Source: a bacterium (GTDB taxonomy: Bacteria; Patescibacteriota; Patescibacteriia; 2-12-FULL-60-25). From it: a stretch of DNA of 64,000 bases. The stretch lies in assembly GCA_021796435.1 (NCBI GenBank), contig JAJYXM010000016.1, positions 750,625 through 814,624 of the forward strand, read 5' to 3'. Each line of letters starts with the position of its first letter. The stretch's first letter is position 1. Below, one piece after another: positions 1-9,527 of the stretch. The position numbers and the translations under genes were made by a program. The notes below the pieces were generated by a model. It worked only from the letters and a program-made list of their open reading frames with translations. It was not told where the DNA came from and searched no databases.

Positions 1-1145
1 CTAAGAAAGAGTATCCGGTCGAAAAGATCGCCCCAGGCGTCATGGCACGCCAGTCGGTCAATGTCCCGCTCATGACCGGCATCAAAGCCATCGATGCCAT
101 GGTACCGATCGGCCGCGGACAACGTGAGCTCATCATCGGCGACCGTCAGACCGGAAAGACGGCCATCGCCATCGATACGATCATCAACCAAAAAGGGACG
201 GGCGTCATCTGTGTTTACGTCGCCGTCGGACAGAAGGAATCGAAGATAGCGAAAATCGTAGCCAAGCTCGAGGAGGCCGGGGCCATGGAACACACCATCA
301 TCGTGCTATCCGGCGCTTCTTCCGCCGCATCAGTCCAATACATCGCTCCATATGCCGGTTGCGCGATGGCCGAATATTTCATGGACCAAGGCAAGGATGT
401 CTTGGTGGTCTACGACGATCTGTCGAAACAGGCTTGGGCATATCGAGAAGTCTCGCTGCTCTTGCGCCGACCGCCGGGACGCGAAGCCTATCCAGGCGAC
501 GTCTTCTATCTACATTCCCGCCTTTTGGAACGCGCTTGCCGCCGTAACGAAGAGAACGGCGGAGGATCGATCACCGCTCTGCCGATCATCGAGACGCAGG
601 CTGGAGACGTTTCGGCATACATCCCGACCAACGTCATCTCGATCACTGACGGTCAGATCTACCTGGAAGGTGACCTTTTTTACCGCGGCATCCGTCCGGC
701 CATCAGCGTCGGTCTATCGGTGTCGCGCGTAGGTTCTGCCGCCCAAACCAAAGCCATGAAGAAGGTGGCTGGCCAGCTCCGTCTGGACCTCTCGCAGTTC
801 CGTGAACTCGAAGCTTTCGCACAATTCGCGACAGATCTGGACGAAGGGACGCGCAAGCAGATCGAGCGTGGACGCCGCACCATCGAAGTCTTGAAGCAGG
901 GACAATACGAACCGATGGCGACCGAACAGCAAGTGGCCGTCCTTTATGCCGTCACGCGAGGATACATCGATTCCATACCGATGGATAAGCTGAAGGATTG
1001 GGAGAGCGGTCTGCATAGCTATCTATCGACAGAAAAATCGGATCTGATGGACAAGTTGGCCGAGAAAAAAGCCTTGGAGCCGGATATCGAAGAAGGGCTG
1101 AAATCCGCTCTGGAGGATTGGAATAAGATCTTCGCCAGCAAATAA
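1..1145 (+). CDS. atpA: F-type ATP synthase subunit alpha (5' truncated)
   Basis: The alpha subunit forms the noncatalytic nucleotide sites of the F1 head. The reading frame is open from the window edge (codons in phase with base 3), so the gene begins upstream and only about 380 C-terminal residues are visible. Seen: the P-loop GDRQTGKT, the segment [20 protein letters not shown] typical of alpha, and [10 protein letters not shown] with the conserved arginine that reaches into the catalytic site. The C-terminus is complete. atpG follows after 3 bases, the usual alpha-gamma-beta-epsilon order of bacterial atp operons. The ATG at 42 is an internal methionine, not the start. Confidence 0.98.
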   Translation, partial: KKEYPVEKIAPGVMARQSVNVPLMTGIKAIDAMVPIGRGQRELIIGDRQTGKTAIAIDTIINQKGTGVICVYVAVGQKESKIAKIVAKLEEAGAMEHTIIVLSGASSAASVQYIAPYAGCAMAEYFMDQGKDVLVVYDDLSKQAWAYREVSLLLRRPPGREAYPGDVFYLHSRLLERACRRNEENGGGSITALPIIETQAGDVSAYIPTNVISITDGQIYLEGDLFYRGIRPAISVGLSVSRVGSAAQTKAMKKVAGQLRLDLSQFRELEAFAQFATDLDEGTRKQIERGRRTIEVLKQGQYEPMATEQQVAVLYAVTRGYIDSIPMDKLKDWESGLHSYLSTEKSDLMDKLAEKKALEPDIEEGLKSALEDWNKIFASK

Positions 1146-1148
1146 CCT

Positions 1149-2045
1149 ATGGCAGTCTCCACGCGACTCATCCGCCGACGCATCAAGTCGGTGGCCAACA
1201 CCAGGAAAATCACGAAAGCGATGGAGCTTGTGGCTGCCGCGAAGATGCGCAAAGCGGTACAACTGACGCTGGCTTCACGCGAATATGCAAAGACGATAGT
1301 CAGCGTGGTCAAAGACGTCAGCCCTTTGGTCGATCCGATGACGCACCCTTTGCTGGCCGGACGACGCGAAGCGAAACGTTCGCTGCTCATCATCGCCGCG
1401 GCTGACCGTGGGTTATGCGGCAGCTTCAATTCGCTGCTCATAAAGCAGACCTTGGAGTTCCTCAAGACGCGCAGTGAGCCGGTCGAGATAATCACCGTCG
1501 GCAAGAAAGCGGAGGGCGCGCTTAGGCGTGCAGGGTTCAAGATCACAGCTGCGTTCGAAGCGATATCCAATGCACCGTCATATGAACGGAGCCAGCCGAT
1601 AGGGGAGATGGCGTACAAAGAATTTATGGCTGGCAACGCAGACCGCGTCTTCCTTGCGTACACGGACTTCAAGAATGCGGTCACACAGATCCCGATGGTG
1701 GAACAGCTGTTGCCGGTAATCCCGGAGAACGAGCTGCCTAATACGGTCGCGAAACAGGAAGGCGACGAACAATCAGAGACGACTGAACCGAAAGTCATAT
1801 TCGAACCGGACGCCGAAAAACTGCTGAATAATCTCTTGCCGCGTCTCCTGGAGATGCAGGTCTATCAATCCTTACTAGAATCAGCTGCCAGCGAGCACTC
1901 ATCGAGGACCACGGCTATGCACAGCGCGACGGACAATGCGACAGGCATGCTGGATGACCTGACGCTAACCTTCAACCAAGCCCGCCAAGCCAGCATAACC
2001 AGGGAGATATCGGAGATTTCCGCGGGCAAAGCAGCTATCGAATAA
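1149..2045 (+). CDS. atpG: F-type ATP synthase subunit gamma
   Basis: This is the rotating central stalk of F1. The N-terminus (STRLIRRRIKSVANTRKITKAMELVAAAKMRK) and the C-terminal helix (HSSRTTAMHSATDNATGMLDDL, then FNQARQASITREISEI) are the two conserved helices that form the coiled-coil shaft. The middle carries RSLLIIAAADRGLCGSFNS, the gamma signature. At 298 residues it is of normal length. The residues around 200-215 (KQEGDEQSETTEPK) form an acidic insert that looks lineage-specific. It starts 3 bases after atpA, so translation is probably coupled. Confidence 0.98.
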   Translation: MAVSTRLIRRRIKSVANTRKITKAMELVAAAKMRKAVQLTLASREYAKTIVSVVKDVSPLVDPMTHPLLAGRREAKRSLLIIAAADRGLCGSFNSLLIKQTLEFLKTRSEPVEIITVGKKAEGALRRAGFKITAAFEAISNAPSYERSQPIGEMAYKEFMAGNADRVFLAYTDFKNAVTQIPMVEQLLPVIPENELPNTVAKQEGDEQSETTEPKVIFEPDAEKLLNNLLPRLLEMQVYQSLLESAASEHSSRTTAMHSATDNATGMLDDLTLTFNQARQASITREISEISAGKAAIE

Positions 2046-2060
2046 AATCATCAATACTGA

Positions 2061-3446
<1,386 letters not shown>

Positions 3447-3448
3447 AA

Positions 3449-3507
3449 ATTTTATGCGCTGCGGGGCTCGTCTAACTTATCTCGAACAGGTCCTCGCCGC
3501 ATAAAAT
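3449..3507. other. Inverted repeat between atpD and atpC
   Basis: ATTTTATGCG (3449-3458) and CGCATAAAAT (3498-3507) are perfect inverted repeats. The next few bases (GGGGCT and CCTCG) can extend the stem imperfectly. There is no T tract straight after it. It lies just after the atpD stop, so it may be an mRNA processing or stabilising hairpin, or a weak attenuator that lowers epsilon output. The function is inferred only. Confidence 0.5.
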
Positions 3508-3555
3508 ATTTACTCTGACACTCAACGGAAGGAGAAGAAAAAAGATAAGAAGAAT

Positions 3556-4020
3556 ATGATCCATTTCGAACTCATCACACCTGAACGCGTGGTCTACAGG
3601 CAAGAAGCTGACCAGGTGACTTTGCCGACGGCTCAAGGGGAAATCACGGTTTTGCCGGGACATGCTTCTTTGGTTGCCGCGCTTGTCCCCGGAATAGCCC
3701 GTCTGAAGACAAAGGGAACGGAAGAGGAAGTAGCGGTCTCCGGAGGATTCATCGAGGTGGGTAACGATAAGGTCAGGGTCTTGGCGGATACGGCGGAAAG
3801 AGGCGAAGAGCTGGATATTTCGGTAATCGAAGAAGCCAAAAAACGCGCCGAAAAAGTGATGCAGGAGGCAGCCAGGCAGGATGATGTTTCTTTCGCGGCG
3901 GCGATGGCCTCCATGGAACGCGAAATGGCTCGTTATAAACTCGCTAAACGTCGGCGCGCCCCAAAACAGACGCCGACGATAGACAGCGCCGCACTTCCGA
4001 CGGACGAGAATCCGTCATAA
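3556..4020 (+). CDS. atpC: F-type ATP synthase subunit epsilon
   Basis: Epsilon sits at the foot of the central stalk and can inhibit ATP hydrolysis. The N-terminal beta-sandwich is clear: FELITPERVVYRQEADQV, then GEITVLPGHASLVAAL, then VSGGFIEVGNDKVRVLADTAERGEELD. The C-terminal helical part follows, rich in Lys, Glu and Arg. The extra tail (about 20 residues, RRRAPKQTPTIDSAALPTDENPS) makes it 154 residues, slightly longer than usual. A purine-rich stretch (GGAAGGAGAAG) lies upstream of the ATG. Confidence 0.96.
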   Translation: MIHFELITPERVVYRQEADQVTLPTAQGEITVLPGHASLVAALVPGIARLKTKGTEEEVAVSGGFIEVGNDKVRVLADTAERGEELDISVIEEAKKRAEKVMQEAARQDDVSFAAAMASMEREMARYKLAKRRRAPKQTPTIDSAALPTDENPS

Positions 4021-4026
4021 TAGATT

Positions 4027-4572
4027 ATGCGTATATTCCTTGGCCTGCCCGTAGAACCAACTTTACGGTCTGAATTGGAGAAGAAAAGGGATGAATTGGG
4101 TGGAGCCGTCGGAAAATATAAACCGACGAAACAGGAATTATGGCATCTGACGTTGGTTTTCTTGTCAGACCTGAATGAGGAGAAGCTCGATGCGCTGATA
4201 CACTTGGTCGAGAATTGTTGCGAAAAACCTCCGTCAGGCGGTTTCAAGATCCGCTGCTTCCATACTTTTCCTGAAAAAAAACCAACACACCTTTCGGCCT
4301 GTGCGTCACCGGAAAACCCGAACAGCTGGCAGGAATTCGTGAAGCGTCTCCGTGATTTCGTTTCGATAGTCGATTCGAACATCGACCGCAAACCATGGAG
4401 TCCGCACATCTCTTTAGGCCGCGCCATGCCCAGGGGAACTACGCTGCCGGCATGGAAAGTACCCATCGGACCGTATGAATGGAAGCCTGACAGGATTTTG
4501 CTTTATCGCAGCAACCAGAGCATCCTAGGTACTACATACGAAGTCATCCATGAGTTCAAACTCGACGTTTAA
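4027..4572 (+). CDS. thpR: RNA 2',3'-cyclic phosphodiesterase (LigT/ThpR family)
   Basis: This is a 2H-phosphoesterase that opens 2',3'-cyclic phosphates on RNA. Both HxT/S motifs are visible: HLTLVFL near residue 40 and HISLGRA near residue 130. The start MRIFLGLPVEPTLRSELE is typical of the family and 181 residues is its usual length. It starts 6 bases after atpC, so it may be transcribed with the atp genes. Its last 23 bases overlap the start of the next gene. Confidence 0.92.
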   Translation: MRIFLGLPVEPTLRSELEKKRDELGGAVGKYKPTKQELWHLTLVFLSDLNEEKLDALIHLVENCCEKPPSGGFKIRCFHTFPEKKPTHLSACASPENPNSWQEFVKRLRDFVSIVDSNIDRKPWSPHISLGRAMPRGTTLPAWKVPIGPYEWKPDRILLYRSNQSILGTTYEVIHEFKLDV

Positions 4573-5326
4573 TTGCTTCGGTCTGGTCATACACGGTTAT
4601 GGAAAACCGCAGATTTTGGCTTACGTAGATGAAGCCATCGCGCAAGGCCGCCAGACGATGATAGTGACGGCTAACCCCGAGATCCTCCTCTACGCAAAGA
4701 ATCATGCGGACTATTGGAATATCTTGAGGCAAGCCGATTTACGGACCGTAGATAGTTTCGGCTTGGTCTGCGCGGGCTTGCTGCACAAGGTCTATCCGAC
4801 AAGAACCACAGGGGTCGATTTGGCGGATGCAATCATCAAGCGGTCGGCGGAAAAAGGTTGGAAAGTGGCCTTAGTCGGCGGGAGCAGGCAAGTCACAGGT
4901 GCACCGGACAAAGCGGCTTGGAAGCTACGCCAAGCATATCCAGAACTTCAGATACTTCCAGAAGAGCTGGGTTCAGTCGCTCCGGATGGCGAAGACGGAG
5001 AGGTGGGGAACGAGGTCCGCTATCGTCTGACGCACTTCGCTCCGGATGTCTTGCTGGTCGGATTGGGCCATCCGCGGCAGGAAGCCTGGCTAGTCAGGTA
5101 TCTGCATGATTTTCCGAGCGTCAAGGTAGCTATTGGAGTCGGCGGCACGCTTGATTTTTGGAGCGGTGAAATCAAAAGAGCCCCCGAATGGATGCGCAAG
5201 ATAGGTATGGAATGGCTATATCGTTTGATCAAAGAACCGAAACGATGGAGGCGCATCTTTACGGCCTTGATCGTCTTTCCCTTGATGGCGTTTTTCGATA
5301 GCTTAAGCTCCGGCGAGACCAAATGA
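4550..5326 (+). CDS. WecG/TagA/CpsF family glycosyltransferase
   Basis: This family transfers an N-acetylmannosamine-type sugar onto lipid-linked intermediates for cell-wall or surface polysaccharide. Signature segments seen: TANPEILLYA near residue 40, the DSFGLVCAG region, VDLADAIIKRSAEKGWKVALVGG, LVGLGHPRQEAWL, and the C-terminal block GVGGTLDFWSGEIKRAPEWM followed by WLYRLIKEPKRWRR. The 258 residues are standard. The C-terminal hydrophobic stretch may help membrane attachment. The start overlaps thpR by 23 bases, which suggests coupling. The exact sugar and acceptor cannot be told. Confidence 0.93.
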   Translation: MSSNSTFNCFGLVIHGYGKPQILAYVDEAIAQGRQTMIVTANPEILLYAKNHADYWNILRQADLRTVDSFGLVCAGLLHKVYPTRTTGVDLADAIIKRSAEKGWKVALVGGSRQVTGAPDKAAWKLRQAYPELQILPEELGSVAPDGEDGEVGNEVRYRLTHFAPDVLLVGLGHPRQEAWLVRYLHDFPSVKVAIGVGGTLDFWSGEIKRAPEWMRKIGMEWLYRLIKEPKRWRRIFTALIVFPLMAFFDSLSSGETK

Positions 5327-5339
5327 CGCACACCATCAT

Positions 5340-5368
5340 TTGACAAACTTTTTTCACCAATATATTCT
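5340..5368 (+). promoter_or_regulatory. Sigma70-type promoter
   Basis: TTGACA (5340-5345), 17-base spacer, TATTCT (5363-5368). The predicted transcription start (about 5375) falls on or next to the ATG at 5376, so the downstream small reading frame would be leaderless. Confidence 0.6.
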
Positions 5369-5375
5369 GACCAAC

Positions 5376-5498
5376 ATGAGTTTACAGCTCACACAAACGA
5401 TGTATCGTCGCTCCTCTAAGCGGATGGGTCGCTCCTGCCACTGGTTTATTTTTTTGGCCCAACGCGAAGGAGATGTGAATCATCGGATTAAGCTGTAA
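5376..5498 (+). CDS. Candidate leaderless small protein, 40 residues
   Basis: A short frame (MSLQLTQTMYRRSS... ending NHRIKL) begins at the predicted transcription start of a good promoter. Its stop lies 22 bases before a strong intrinsic terminator, so promoter, frame and terminator form a self-contained unit. The peptide is basic, with one hydrophobic stretch (CHWFIFLA). No family is recognised. The transcript could instead be a short noncoding RNA of about 170 bases. The coding call rests only on the architecture. Confidence 0.35.
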   Translation: MSLQLTQTMYRRSSKRMGRSCHWFIFLAQREGDVNHRIKL

Positions 5499-5520
5499 AA
5501 AGGCAAAAACGGTAATTCAG

Positions 5521-5547
5521 AACCTCCTTCGACCGAAGGAGGTTTTT
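5521..5547 (+). terminator. Intrinsic terminator
   Basis: An 11-bp perfect stem, AACCTCCTTCG / CGAAGGAGGTT, with a 2-base loop runs into TTTTT. It ends the short transcript that begins near 5375 and may also end read-through from the wecG-type gene. Confidence 0.85.
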
Positions 5548-5643
5548 GGTGGCTTGTGGATTGAGGCGGATTGCACTAAATGCAGTCGTCCCCAGTCTGT
5601 AAAGCGACAGCTGGACGTTCATTTCTCAACTAGGGAGAGGGCA

Positions 5644-7467
5644 ATGCTTCGCACAAGAATCGACGCCATCGTCTACAACCGACCACGTCTAATCTTCACC
5701 ATCGACGGCTCCGGCCACCAGAACCCGCGCAGTCGGGACGTGCTCGAGCAGGCGAAAAATCTCGCCGGAGACAAGGACCAGCCTTGGACTGGCTGCGAAT
5801 TCAAGGTCTTCGGGAGCTCAGAAGAGGCGGAAGCGGCATTGTCGAACGGCCATAACCACGACGAAGCCGTCGTCCTGTTCGACGCCTCGTGCGCCAAACG
5901 CCACTTCAAGTACGTGGCTCGCGGCCGGCAGAACCACGTGCCAGTACCGGATTGGGCAGCCAAGACGGTCTGGGGTGTCGCCATCGGCGAGAAGGTATCG
6001 CACAATCAGCGCGCGCTTTCTTGCGCCGAACAGCTTCGTGCCAACTTCACGCGGCGTTTCGAGCCGAGCATCGACCAAGGTGCGTTCCCGTGGGGTTCGC
6101 GCCGGAAGAACGAGCAACCGCCGACACGCATCAAGCTACCAGATCACGCACCACGGATCATCGAGCGGCTCAACAGCGGGCCCAATCTGGCCGAAGATGC
6201 CGTGAACTCGGGGCACGCGCACGCTTTGCCGAAGGATAGCCGGATCAGTTGGATCCGCGTGCCGATCGAATTGGCGACGTATCCGCGTCAGGCGATGGAG
6301 TTGACGCTCGATACCTTCGCAGCTTTCGAGCGTGTATCCCAGGAGCTCGTCGATCTCAAATCGGAAGTCCGAGAGGCGCTGCTCGTCGGCGTCGAGCTCG
6401 ATTCCGCGTTACCTCGTCTCCGCGATTGCTACCTGAAGCCCATGAATGGGCAACGCCGTATCACCGAGTGGTCGGTCCGCAGACCCGACGTCCACGTGAG
6501 CGGGAAACAGCTGATCGCCTCGGAGAACGACGAGATGCCCGGAGGGTTCGCTGACCTGATCCACGTCGACAAGGCCTATGGCATCCATCAGGAGGCATGG
6601 ACGTGGTGCTTCGATTGGCTGACCGCCGAAGGACCGCTGCTCTTCGTCGTCTCGGACGACTGGAGCGCCCCGTACATCACAGTGACACGCTGGCTCGCCG
6701 CAGAGATGCGGGAGAGGGGATACGAGGCCCAGATGGTGACGACAGCCGACCTCGAACGCGTCGCAGTCAAGCCGGAAGGCGTGTATCTCGACGAGCTCAA
6801 GATCGGCACGATCTGGCGTCAGTTCCCCGTATTCGAGACGACGGGAAAACTCGCGGACCTCGTATTCGCCGCCCAAGACGGGCTGGTGAGGATGGTCCCC
6901 GAGTTCGCCCACTACGGCAGCAAGACGTGGTTCAGCCTGTTCTGGCGATACCGCGAATTCTTTGCTGCGCGGCTCACGCCTGTGCAGATGGAGATCATCC
7001 AGACCATGATCCCGGAGTCGCATGTCATTGCCTACGGACCATCGGATTTCCCGTTCACCATGGCCGGCAAGCGCATCAACGGCTACAACGACCTGCTCGA
7101 TCTTGATGCGGACGGCCGCAATGAACTGGTGCTCAAGATCACGGGCGCCAACCGCCAGTCCGCGAGATCCTACGGGGTCTTCATGGGCCATGCGCGCAAC
7201 CAGCAGGATTGGAAAACCTGGCTCACGGAACGACGACAGGCCGGAGAAGCTTTCATCGTACAACGGCGCTTCGAGACGTCTATCGAGACGATCGGCGTAT
7301 GGAACACCCAGATGAAGGCCGCCGAGGTTTTCCGCTGCCGTGTGCTCCTGCGCCCCTGGGTCGTCGGCGGGAGACTCGTCTCCTCGCACAACTGCTGTAC
7401 TCCCTCCTATACGACGAAGATTCACGGGATGACGGAGATGGCTGTCCAACCCGTCGAATACGTGTAG
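5644..7467 (+). CDS. ATP-grasp-like protein of unknown function
   Basis: The ATG at 5644 follows a purine-rich site (GGGAGAGGG). A longer frame reaching upstream has no such site. The product is about 607 residues, soluble, with no signal peptide. The C-terminal third (LVLKITGANRQSARSYGVFMGH, then W...L, then AFIVQRRFE) resembles the nucleotide-binding core of circularly permuted ATP-grasp ligases such as glutathionylspermidine-synthase-like proteins. The N-terminal two thirds match nothing I recognise. A possible promoter is TTGTGG-17-TAAATG at 5554-5582. The gene is GC-richer than the atp genes. The ATP-grasp assignment is inference from motif spacing. Confidence 0.6.
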   Translation: MLRTRIDAIVYNRPRLIFTIDGSGHQNPRSRDVLEQAKNLAGDKDQPWTGCEFKVFGSSEEAEAALSNGHNHDEAVVLFDASCAKRHFKYVARGRQNHVPVPDWAAKTVWGVAIGEKVSHNQRALSCAEQLRANFTRRFEPSIDQGAFPWGSRRKNEQPPTRIKLPDHAPRIIERLNSGPNLAEDAVNSGHAHALPKDSRISWIRVPIELATYPRQAMELTLDTFAAFERVSQELVDLKSEVREALLVGVELDSALPRLRDCYLKPMNGQRRITEWSVRRPDVHVSGKQLIASENDEMPGGFADLIHVDKAYGIHQEAWTWCFDWLTAEGPLLFVVSDDWSAPYITVTRWLAAEMRERGYEAQMVTTADLERVAVKPEGVYLDELKIGTIWRQFPVFETTGKLADLVFAAQDGLVRMVPEFAHYGSKTWFSLFWRYREFFAARLTPVQMEIIQTMIPESHVIAYGPSDFPFTMAGKRINGYNDLLDLDADGRNELVLKITGANRQSARSYGVFMGHARNQQDWKTWLTERRQAGEAFIVQRRFETSIETIGVWNTQMKAAEVFRCRVLLRPWVVGGRLVSSHNCCTPSYTTKIHGMTEMAVQPVEYV

Positions 7468-7479
7468 AACCTGTCCGTT

Positions 7480-7553
7480 CGGCGAGCTGCTGCGTTGCCG
7501 GCTCCGGTACTCGACAGCGTACGCTCGAGTACGCCTTACTCCGTTCCTCGCCG
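7480..7553. repeat. Nested inverted repeat
   Basis: Outer arms CGGCGAG (7480-7486) and CTCGCCG (7547-7553) enclose inner arms GTACTCGA (7507-7514) and TCGAGTAC (7525-7532), with a GCGTACGC palindrome at the centre. The flanking text (GTTGCCGGCTCC, GCGCCTTGC) recalls a palindromic intergenic element common in bacteria. Only this copy is present in the window. It directly follows the ATP-grasp-like gene. Confidence 0.55.
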
Positions 7554-7602
7554 GCGCCTTGCATCTCATCCAAACAGACAAATTCCAGTTTGCACCTTCA
7601 TT

Positions 7603-7631
7603 CGGGTGTTCGCGCTTCTAGCGGACACCCG
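7603..7631 (+). terminator. GC-rich 3' hairpin
   Basis: CGGGTGTTCGC (7603-7613) pairs with GCGGACACCCG (7621-7631) with one G-T pair and a 7-base loop. No T tract follows. It is the likely 3' end of the ATP-grasp-like transcript. Confidence 0.5.
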
Positions 7632-7680
7632 GAATCCTTCCAGGCCCTGAATCATTCAGGTTCTGAAAAGATCCAAACAT

Positions 7681-8745
7681 ATGTCAACTATTTCAGATAA
7701 AAAACGCTTCCGAGAATACGGTTTTCAGACCGGAGTATTGCCTACTGGAGACACGAATTCGATTTCAGACGTTGCTGACGTCAAAGTCGGTCACGTGACG
7801 CTGATTGAGGGTAACGATGTGCGGACCGGCGTAACTGTCATCGACCCAGGAAACGAAAGGCTTTTCAGGAACAAGTTGCCGGCAGCAGTTGCGGTAGGTA
7901 ACGGCTTCGGAAAGATGACGGGAACGACACAGATCGAGGAGCTAGGGACATTGGAGACACCAATCGCTCTGACCAATACGCTGGCTGTCGGGCCGGTATT
8001 AAGGGGATTGGTAGACCTGACTTTAGCCAGGAATCCTGACATGGAAGAATATGAGACGGTGAACGGCGTAGTCGGCGAGACGAATGACGGCAGGGTGAAC
8101 CGGATTCACCTTGATATCGTTAAGCCTGAACATGTTCTGCAGGCCGCAGAAAAGGCCTCTAAGGACGTTGAAATAGGTTGCGTTGGCGCTGGTACAGGTA
8201 CAAGGGCATTTTCATGGAAGGGTGGAGTCGGGACAGCGTCGAGGACAATCGTAATCAAAGACAAGAAATATGTGCTCGGAGCTCTATTGCAGACTAATTT
8301 TGGCGGAGAACTGACGATTTTAGGCGTTCCTGTGGGGCGAGAGCTAGGGAAGAGCGATTTACCATTACCAGAAAGCAAACCAGATGGGTCGTGCATGATT
8401 GTTTTAGCGACCAATGCGCCGTTATCGGCAAGACAACTTAAGAGAATCGCCAAACGAGCCTTCTTGGGATTAGCCAGAACCGGCTCAGTCATGGCACACG
8501 GAAGCGGGGACTATGCCATAGCCTTCTCGACTGACAGGACTGGTGTAGAGGGTTCTGGTTCAACTGGTGTATGTCTGGATGACAACGACCTGACGACTCT
8601 GTTCCTGGCAGCGGTCGAAACAGTTGAAGAGTCCGTTTATGATGCATTATTCACAGCAACTACGACAAACGGCAGGGATGGACAGGTACTGGAAGAACTA
8701 CCGCTGGATAAAGTCCTACCTTTACTCGAAAAGAGACTTAGATGA
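7681..8745 (+). CDS. P1 family (DmpA-type) aminopeptidase
   Basis: This family (COG3191, L-aminopeptidase/D-esterase) consists of autoprocessing N-terminal nucleophile hydrolases. Seen: NSISDVADVKVGHVTL near the N-terminus, AVGNGFGKMTGTTQIEELGTLETPIALTNT, the glycine-rich VGAGTGTRAFSWKGGVGTASR, and the self-cleavage site Gly236-Ser237 in PDGSCMIVLATNAPL, matching the site in DmpA. The 354 residues are normal. The stop overlaps the start of the racemase gene (ATGA), so the two are probably one operon that may recycle peptides or D-amino acids. Confidence 0.9.
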   Translation: MSTISDKKRFREYGFQTGVLPTGDTNSISDVADVKVGHVTLIEGNDVRTGVTVIDPGNERLFRNKLPAAVAVGNGFGKMTGTTQIEELGTLETPIALTNTLAVGPVLRGLVDLTLARNPDMEEYETVNGVVGETNDGRVNRIHLDIVKPEHVLQAAEKASKDVEIGCVGAGTGTRAFSWKGGVGTASRTIVIKDKKYVLGALLQTNFGGELTILGVPVGRELGKSDLPLPESKPDGSCMIVLATNAPLSARQLKRIAKRAFLGLARTGSVMAHGSGDYAIAFSTDRTGVEGSGSTGVCLDDNDLTTLFLAAVETVEESVYDALFTATTTNGRDGQVLEELPLDKVLPLLEKRLR

Positions 8746-9527
8746 AATATAAGACGATCGGAATACTTGGCGGGATGGGGCCTCTGGCGACCCTGGATTT
8801 TGAGCGCAAGCTGCTTTCCATGGTCGAAGCGAAGAAAGACCAGGATTATCCGACGATCATATCATTCAACGACCCAAGTATCCCTGATAGAACAGAAGCA
8901 TTAAAAGGAAAGGGAGAAAGCCCGTTGCAAAAATTGATCGATAACGCGGAAAAGCTGAAAAATAGCGGCGCAGAAGTAATCTGCATGCCGTGCAATACAG
9001 CGCATGCTTATCTTCCTGCCTTAATGAGCTTTGTCGCGGACGTTAAGTTCGTAGATATGATCGACGCGACCATATCAGTCATCGAGAGACTAAGGGTCCA
9101 ACGTGTAGGCGTACTCTGCACCGACGGCACAAGGCTAAGTAGGGTTTATGATGCAGCTTTAGAAAAGAGAGGGCTGACATCGATCTACCCGAATCATGAC
9201 GAACAAAAACACCTTGTCATGGATGCAATTTACGGACCAACCGGCATCAAATCCGGCAATATGTTCACTGGAAGGGTTCTTCTTGAACAAGCTGCAAAAT
9301 CATTGGTCAAAAATGGTGCTCAATGTGTAGTCCTGGGTTGCACAGAGATAGCCATGGCGCTAGATACCGGTGAAGTCCCATATCTCGATACTTCGGCTAT
9401 ACTCGCAAAAACAGCTCTGGACAAAGCCGATATGACGAAATCCGAATCACTGAATCACTCTACAGTCACGCTTTTCGCCAGGTTCCGAGGCTTGTCGGGA
9501 TCGAATCCTTTGGTCAGAGCGACCTGA
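8742..9527 (+). CDS. Aspartate/glutamate racemase family protein
   Basis: The product is a cofactor-independent racemase with two catalytic cysteines, Cys84 in MPCNTAHA and Cys200 in LGCTEIA. The N-terminus is the typical IGILGGMGPLAT. D-glutamate or D-aspartate production for peptidoglycan is the usual role. The start overlaps the peptidase stop by 4 bases. The last 24 codons run antisense over the 3' end of glmS: HSTVTLFARFRGL is the complement of the GlmS tail PRNLAKSVTVE. That tail is therefore a read-through product rather than a family feature. Confidence 0.88.
   Translation: MKYKTIGILGGMGPLATLDFERKLLSMVEAKKDQDYPTIISFNDPSIPDRTEALKGKGESPLQKLIDNAEKLKNSGAEVICMPCNTAHAYLPALMSFVADVKFVDMIDATISVIERLRVQRVGVLCTDGTRLSRVYDAALEKRGLTSIYPNHDEQKHLVMDAIYGPTGIKSGNMFTGRVLLEQAAKSLVKNGAQCVVLGCTEIAMALDTGEVPYLDTSAILAKTALDKADMTKSESLNHSTVTLFARFRGLSGSNPLVRAT

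Noticed and set aside
6409-7581. 390-residue minus-strand frame opposite the ATP-grasp-like gene
   Set aside because: Antisense of a GC-rich gene with a good start site. Composition (Arg/His/Gly-rich) and lack of signals mark it as a shadow.
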